Shown here piece after piece: positions 5,460 through 9,172 of a stretch of DNA of 9,172 bases. The notes under the pieces are model-generated. The model was not told where the DNA came from and did no database searches. It was given only the letters and a program-made list of their open reading frames with translations. The DNA is from Alphaproteobacteria bacterium. GTDB lineage: Bacteria > Pseudomonadota > Alphaproteobacteria > Sneathiellales > Sneathiellaceae. Each line of letters begins with the position of its first letter. The first letter of the stretch is position 1. A program made the translations under genes and the position numbers. Location: the NCBI GenBank assembly GCA_006226265.1, contig SBHH01000064.1, forward strand, positions 1 to 9,172, in the 5' to 3' direction.

Positions 5460-6527
5460 ATGCGCATTCTGGTGGTCGGCGCGGGGCCGACGGGCCTGAC
5501 GGCGGCGCTGGAGCTGGCACGCCGCGGGATTGAAGTGGAAATTATCGATCAGCGGGAGGAAGGCTCGGCGCTGTCGCGTGCTGTTGGCATTACACCGGAA
5601 AGCCTCGCCCTTCTCGAACCTTCTGCCGTGACGCCCAGACTTCTTGATGAAGGAATTCATTTTCGGGGGTTCTGTATTTATCGCAGAACGGAGGAACTGC
5701 TCCGGGTACCGTTCGATATCTCTTCTCCGGGTCATGACTATAATTTCATTCTCGGTCTGCCGCAGGATCGCACTGAAGCGATTCTGCGCGAAGTGCTGGC
5801 CAGGCACGGCGTGCTCGTCGGCTACGGACGGCGGCTGCTTAACCTGACGGAGCAGGAGGGCAGGATCTTTGCGGATATCGGTGACGGAGCACAACAGGCG
5901 TTTGATTATGTGATTGGCGCCGACGGCGTGCACAGTCGCTGCCGGGAGATTTCAGGGCTCGCCTTCAGGGGGTATGAACTTCCGGAAACCTGGTCGATTG
6001 CCGATGTTGATGCGAAAAACTGGCGTCACCACGATATGTTTACCGTCTGCCAGGCTGGGGACGGCAAGGTGGCGGTGGTTGCTCCGCTCGCCCATGAACG
6101 TTACCGCGTTATTTCCAACTCCGAGAATGCGCTTGCTACCCTGCCGCTCCCGCTCGATGTGACACATATCCGCCGCAAAGGACAATTCAAAATCTCCATC
6201 CGGCAGGTCGGCAGCTATCACAGAGGGCGGATTTTCCTTGCGGGCGACGCGGCTCATTGTCATTCCCCGGTCGGAGGGCGGGGCATGAATCTCGGTATCG
6301 CCGATGCGGTGGAACTCGCCTCGCGCTTTGCGGATGGCATGCTTGACGGATACGACGCCGTGCGCCATGCAGCGGGGGCGAAAACCATTTCCGGCAGTGA
6401 GCGGGCCCGCAGGGTCATGAGCTCGGAAAATCCGGTTGTCCAGGCATTGTTTCCACTTGTTCTCCGAACGGTTTCACATGTTCCGGCCCTCAGGCGGCGG
6501 ATGGCGAATACGATCCTTTACGGGTGA
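5460..6527 (+). CDS. Group A FAD-dependent (PHBH-type) monooxygenase
   Basis: The 355-residue protein shows the three signatures of single-component aromatic hydroxylases. These are the dinucleotide-binding GAGPTG (7-12) with an acidic residue closing the second strand (D30), the DG motif in GADGVHSR (153-160), and the GD motif GDAAHCHSPVGGRGMNLGI (262-280), where D263 contacts the FAD ribose. R40 in the SRA segment is also typical. Such enzymes use NAD(P)H and O2 to hydroxylate or epoxidise aromatic or polyketide-like substrates in the cytosol. The protein is shorter than many relatives (370-400 or more), mainly at the C-terminus. The substrate is not identifiable. It is transcribed away from the dehydrogenase operon and toward the TRAP operon, with 185 bp to dctP, so it is probably its own unit. 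Codons look less biased than in dctP. Confidence 0.92.
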   Translation: MRILVVGAGPTGLTAALELARRGIEVEIIDQREEGSALSRAVGITPESLALLEPSAVTPRLLDEGIHFRGFCIYRRTEELLRVPFDISSPGHDYNFILGLPQDRTEAILREVLARHGVLVGYGRRLLNLTEQEGRIFADIGDGAQQAFDYVIGADGVHSRCREISGLAFRGYELPETWSIADVDAKNWRHHDMFTVCQAGDGKVAVVAPLAHERYRVISNSENALATLPLPLDVTHIRRKGQFKISIRQVGSYHRGRIFLAGDAAHCHSPVGGRGMNLGIADAVELASRFADGMLDGYDAVRHAAGAKTISGSERARRVMSSENPVVQALFPLVLRTVSHVPALRRRMANTILYG

Positions 6528-6602
6528 GTTTACGATTTTCCAAAGCGGGTGGAATGCTGCGCTGCACCGCGGTTTTCCTAATGTTCGTCGTCTAAGAATT
6601 TG

Positions 6603-6702
6603 TTGCAAAAGACAAAAATACGTGAACAATAAGAGTTCGGGCCCCCGGGGCCAGCTCGGCGCGACAGGGGCGTTTTGATATTTATATAATAATTCTGGGA
6701 GG
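6603..6702 (+). promoter_or_regulatory. Leader region of the TRAP operon: two weak promoter candidates, a GC-rich dyad and a strong ribosome binding site
   Basis: The 185 bp between the monooxygenase stop and dctP holds no gene. TTGCAA (6603-6608) lies 16 bp before AACAAT (6625-6630). GCGACA (6661-6666) lies 18 bp before a perfect TATAAT (6685-6690), but that second candidate would start transcription inside the GGGAGGA ribosome binding site (6697-6703). Between them is a tight dyad, GGCCCC-C-GGGGCC (6640-6652), flanked by GAG and CTC. If the first promoter is used, the dyad sits at the transcription start and could be an operator. No sigma-54 -24/-12 pair was found. Confidence 0.35.
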
Positions 6703-6712
6703 AATTAACGAA

Positions 6713-7723
6713 ATGCGCAATGCATTATTGGCCGCGGCCGCAACCGCAGTCCTGCTGACCGCAGGTGCAAATGCCTATGCAGATTCGGCCTGCGACCCTG
6801 GCGAAATTGTGATCAAGTTCAGCCATGTGACCAATACAGACAAGCACCCGAAAGGCATTGCCGCCTCGCTTCTCGCAAAGCGTGTAAATGAGGAAATGAA
6901 CGGCAAGGCCTGCATGGAGGTTTATCCGAACTCCACTCTCTATAACGACGACAAGGTTCTGGAAGCCCTTCTGAACGGCGACGTCCAGATGGCGGCGCCG
7001 TCGCTCTCGAAGTTCGAGAAATTCACCAAGAAGTTCCGCATCTTCGACCTGCCCTTCATGTTCAAGAACATCAATGCGGTGGATGCGTTCCAGAATTCTG
7101 ACACCGGACAGAAGATGAAGCAGTCGATGACCAAGCGCGGCCTGCTCGGTCTTGCCTTCTGGCATAATGGCATGAAGCAGTTCTCGGCCAACAAGCCGCT
7201 TCTGGTTCCCTCGGATGCGGCGGGCCTCAAGTTCCGCGTGCAATCCTCTGACGTGCTGGTCGCCCAGATGAAGGCACTCGGTGCAAGCCCGCAGAAGATG
7301 GCCTTCTCTGAAGTATACGGCGCGCTGCAGCAGGGCACCGTGGATGGTCAGGAAAACACCTGGTCCAACATCTATGGCAAGAAGTTCTTTGAGGTGCAGG
7401 ACGGCACGACCGAAACCAACCATGGCGTGATCGACTATCTCGTCGTGACCTCGACCAAATTCTGGAACGGCCTGCCGGATGATGTCCGCAGCCAGCTTGG
7501 TACGATCCTGAAGGAAGTGACCGAAACCCGGAATGCGGAATCCTCAAAGGTCAATCAGGAGGCCAAGAAGGCCGTCATCGCCGCCGGTGGTGTCGTTCGT
7601 GAACTGACGCCGGAACAGCGCCAGCAGTGGGTCGATGCCATGAAGCCCGTCTGGAAGCAGTTTGAAGGCGATGTCGGCACCGATAATATCGAGGCCGCCC
7701 AGAAGTTCAATATGGCCAACTGA
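6713..7723 (+). CDS. dctP: TRAP transporter C4-dicarboxylate-type substrate-binding protein DctP
   Basis: The 336-residue protein begins with a Sec signal peptide (MRNALLAAAATAVLLTAG), with likely cleavage after AYA at residue 23. The mature part strongly resembles DctP: KFSHVTN (35-41), YPNSTLYND, a LAPSLSKF-like segment (AAPSLSKF), WHNGMKQ (150-156), FRVQSS with the carboxylate-binding Arg at 175, and GQENTWSNIY (212-221). It captures C4-dicarboxylates (malate, succinate, fumarate) or close analogues in the periplasm and delivers them to DctQM. Length matches the family. Two cysteines near the start (C27, C67) could form a disulfide; these are not general in DctP. A strong GGGAGGA lies 10 nt before the ATG. 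Codons are strongly biased, fitting high expression. The dctSR two-component genes that often flank dctP are not in the window. Confidence 0.95.
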   Translation: MRNALLAAAATAVLLTAGANAYADSACDPGEIVIKFSHVTNTDKHPKGIAASLLAKRVNEEMNGKACMEVYPNSTLYNDDKVLEALLNGDVQMAAPSLSKFEKFTKKFRIFDLPFMFKNINAVDAFQNSDTGQKMKQSMTKRGLLGLAFWHNGMKQFSANKPLLVPSDAAGLKFRVQSSDVLVAQMKALGASPQKMAFSEVYGALQQGTVDGQENTWSNIYGKKFFEVQDGTTETNHGVIDYLVVTSTKFWNGLPDDVRSQLGTILKEVTETRNAESSKVNQEAKKAVIAAGGVVRELTPEQRQQWVDAMKPVWKQFEGDVGTDNIEAAQKFNMAN

Positions 7724-7735
7724 TCCGGCCAATCG

Positions 7736-7765
7736 TGACCGGCGCAAGGTTTCCTGCGCCGGTCA
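7736..7765 (+). terminator. Intercistronic stem-loop between dctP and dctQ (attenuator or mRNA stabiliser)
   Basis: TGACCGGCGCA (7736-7746) pairs perfectly with TGCGCCGGTCA (7755-7765), 11 bp. Two further G-C pairs (7748-7749 with 7753-7754) close a TTT loop above a bulged A. No run of T follows, so it is not a complete intrinsic terminator. Such stems after binding-protein genes protect the upstream mRNA and lower downstream transcript levels, which would leave DctP in excess over DctQM. Confidence 0.75.
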
Positions 7766-7779
7766 GTCCGCCATGCCGC

Positions 7780-7796
7780 TGGTCGGGGAGGGACCA
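7780..7796 (+). promoter_or_regulatory. dctQ ribosome binding site in the loop of a small hairpin
   Basis: TGGTC (7780-7784) can pair with GACCA (7792-7796), a perfect 5-bp stem whose 7-nt loop GGGGAGG is the Shine-Dalgarno and whose 3' arm takes the A of the dctQ start codon. The strong purine core (GGGGAGGGA) sits about 5 nt from the ATG. The stem may tune initiation; the short stem makes the effect uncertain. Confidence 0.5.
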
Positions 7797-8479
7797 TGTC
7801 GCAACAGGCTTCTCAGAAGGCGCGCTTCAGTACCGACAAACTGGAAGAAACGCTGATTGCCCTTATTCTCGGGCTGATGACCCTGGTGACTTTCGCCAAT
7901 GTGGTCGTTCGTTATGTCTTCAACGGAAATGTGCTTTGGGCGCTGGAGCTGACCTCCATCCTCTTTGCCTGGCTGGTGCTGCTCGGCGTCAGCTATTGTG
8001 TGAAGAAGACGGCCCATCTCGGGGTCGATGCCATTGTCAATATGGCTTCGCCGCCGCTCCGCCGGCTGCTGACTTTGTTCGCCGTTCTCTGCTGTGTCGC
8101 CTACGCCTTTCTGCTTTTGAAGGGCGGGTGGGATTTCTGGGCCAATTTCGCCAATCTTCCGGCAACGGAGGGACGCTGGTTCCCGACCGGTTTCGAGAAG
8201 GATTTTCTCGCCAAGGGCTGGTACGAGACCAACGATGTGTTCATGCCGGACATGTTCCAGTTCCTCGCCGACTGGTTCAATGATGGCGAGCGTTATGAGA
8301 AAATTCCCCGCTTCATTCCCTATGTCATGCTACCGATCGGCATGGCGCTTCTCTTGTTCCGGTTTTTGCAGGCCGGCTGGGCCGTACTGACGGGGAAGCA
8401 GGACCTGATCATCGCGAGCCATGAAGCGGAAGACGCGGTTGAGGAAGTTGCCCGTGCCCGTGCAGGAAAAGAGGAATAG
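7796..8479 (+). CDS. dctQ: TRAP transporter small permease subunit DctQ
   Basis: The 227-residue protein has four predicted membrane helices: about 18-40, 48-70, 88-110 and 172-195. Family features include a VVVRYVFN-like motif (36-43) after the first helix, WALELTSILFAW (48-59) and the Lys-Lys-Thr-Ala-His-Leu-Gly-Val-Asp loop (70-78). It carries an extra loop of roughly 50 residues (118-170, rich in Trp and Asp) between helices 3 and 4. Compact DctQ proteins of about 160-170 residues lack it, while, from memory, the long Rhodobacter capsulatus DctQ has a similar total length. DctQ is the inner-membrane partner of DctM. The N- and C-termini are charged and likely cytosolic. It is separated from dctP by 72 nt containing a stem-loop, and its stop lies 6 nt before dctM. 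Confidence 0.93.
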   Translation: MSQQASQKARFSTDKLEETLIALILGLMTLVTFANVVVRYVFNGNVLWALELTSILFAWLVLLGVSYCVKKTAHLGVDAIVNMASPPLRRLLTLFAVLCCVAYAFLLLKGGWDFWANFANLPATEGRWFPTGFEKDFLAKGWYETNDVFMPDMFQFLADWFNDGERYEKIPRFIPYVMLPIGMALLLFRFLQAGWAVLTGKQDLIIASHEAEDAVEEVARARAGKEE

Positions 8480-8485
8480 TCCCGG

Positions 8486-9172
8486 ATGGAAGTTGTCCTG
8501 CTCTTTGCGTTGATTATCGGACTCCTTCTTCTGGGCGCGCCGATTGCCATCGCGCTCGGATTAAGTTCCATTATTTTCCTTTTATCGCTCTCCGACAGTT
8601 CGCTCGCCTCGGTCGCTCAGACACTCTATGAGGCCATGGCCGGGCATTACACGCTGCTGGCTATTCCCTTCTTCATTCTGGCCTCCAGCTTCATGTCGAC
8701 AGGCGGGGTGGCGAAACGCATCATCCGGTTCTCCATCGCCCTTGTCGGGCATTTTAGCGGCGGCCTCGCCATTGCGGGTGTCTTTGCCTGCATGTTGTTC
8801 GCCGCTCTCTCCGGTTCCAGCCCTGCGACCGTGGTTGCCATCGGCTCTATCGTCATCGCCGGAATGCGGCAGGTCGGCTACACCCGTGACTTCGCGGCCG
8901 GCGTCATTTGTAACGCGGGTACGCTCGGCATCCTCATTCCGCCCTCCATCGTGATGGTTGTCTATGCCGCCGCAACCGATGTGTCGGTCGGGCGCATGTT
9001 CCTCGCGGGCGTCATACCGGGTATTCTGGCGGGTTTCATGCTGATGCTCGGCATCTATGTCGCGGCTCGCTGGCGCAACCTGCCGAAGGGGGACTGGCAA
9101 GGCTGGGGCGAAGTTTTCAGCGCGGCGCGCGATGCGGCGTGGGGGCTTTTCCTTATTGTCATTATCCTGGGA
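8486..9172 (+). CDS. dctM: TRAP transporter large permease subunit DctM (5' part, cut by window end)
   Basis: The frame from the ATG at 8486 stays open for 229 codons to the window edge, about half of the usual 430-440 residue DctM. The protein is strongly hydrophobic with the DctM opening: helices LFALIIGLLLLGAPIAIALG, then the AIPFFILASSFMSTGG segment, the FAALSGSSPATVVAIGSIV segment that contributes to the ion/substrate site (the family motif is SGSS/ATVAAIG), and GTLGILIPPSIVMVVYA. DctM is the sodium-coupled transport subunit of the TRAP complex. It is 6 nt downstream of dctQ. Its likely AGAGGA site lies within the end of dctQ, about 11 nt away, so translational coupling is likely. The C-terminal half is not visible. 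Confidence 0.95.
   Translation, partial: MEVVLLFALIIGLLLLGAPIAIALGLSSIIFLLSLSDSSLASVAQTLYEAMAGHYTLLAIPFFILASSFMSTGGVAKRIIRFSIALVGHFSGGLAIAGVFACMLFAALSGSSPATVVAIGSIVIAGMRQVGYTRDFAAGVICNAGTLGILIPPSIVMVVYAAATDVSVGRMFLAGVIPGILAGFMLMLGIYVAARWRNLPKGDWQGWGEVFSAARDAAWGLFLIVIILG

Noticed and set aside
5228..5467. A minus-strand 79-codon frame covering the divergent gap
   Set aside because: It begins inside the monooxygenase start codon region, has AT-rich unbiased codons and no recognisable protein features.
6593..6608. Sigma-54 promoter before dctP based on TTGCA at 6603
   Set aside because: The required GG about 10 nt upstream of the GC is missing (TA is found), so no -24/-12 pair exists.

Overview
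The window looks like a chromosomal stretch of an alphaproteobacterium, moderately GC-rich and densely coded. The reasons are the DctPQM-type TRAP operon, whose long DctQ resembles the Rhodobacter one, the many acyl-CoA and flavoprotein genes, and strong purine-rich ribosome binding sites. I cannot name the genus from sequence alone. No insertion sequence, CRISPR array, tRNA or rRNA was seen. The coding regions are ordinary accessory and metabolic genes.

Left part (1-1885). A NYN-domain protein with the start of a C-terminal OST-HTH/LOTUS-like domain runs off the left edge on the minus strand. Next to it, also on minus and ending at a good hairpin terminator, is a flavodoxin-fold NAD(P)H:quinone-reductase-like gene. 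It is divergent from a small HxlR/DUF24 regulator whose only cysteine lies in an N-terminal Cys-Pro motif, as in the quinone and electrophile sensors YodB and QorR. Their shared intergenic region carries three copies of an A(C/G)TTACCT octamer, two of them forming a perfect 13-bp inverted repeat. This pair is the most interpretable regulatory unit in the window.

Middle (1992-5172). A lone NMT1/THI5-like periplasmic-binding-fold protein without a signal peptide or adjacent permease faces a minus-strand cluster. In transcription order that cluster is an acyl-CoA dehydrogenase with Asp in place of the usual catalytic Glu, a SRPBCC lipid-binding-fold protein, and a LysE/RhtB-type exporter. The first two are tightly linked and almost certainly one operon; the exporter probably belongs too.

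Right part (5173-9172). After a 287-bp divergent region with a doubtful 71-codon ORF comes a group A FAD monooxygenase. It is followed by a TRAP transporter operon, dctP-dctQ-dctM, for C4-dicarboxylate-like substrates; dctM is cut by the right edge. A strong 11-bp stem-loop sits between dctP and dctQ, and the dctQ Shine-Dalgarno lies in the loop of a second small hairpin. Both fit lower output of the membrane subunits than of the binding protein.

I did not find a clearly new multi-gene system. The best leads are the octamer operator with its one-cysteine regulator, the orphan cytosolic NMT1-like protein, and the Asp-type dehydrogenase operon.
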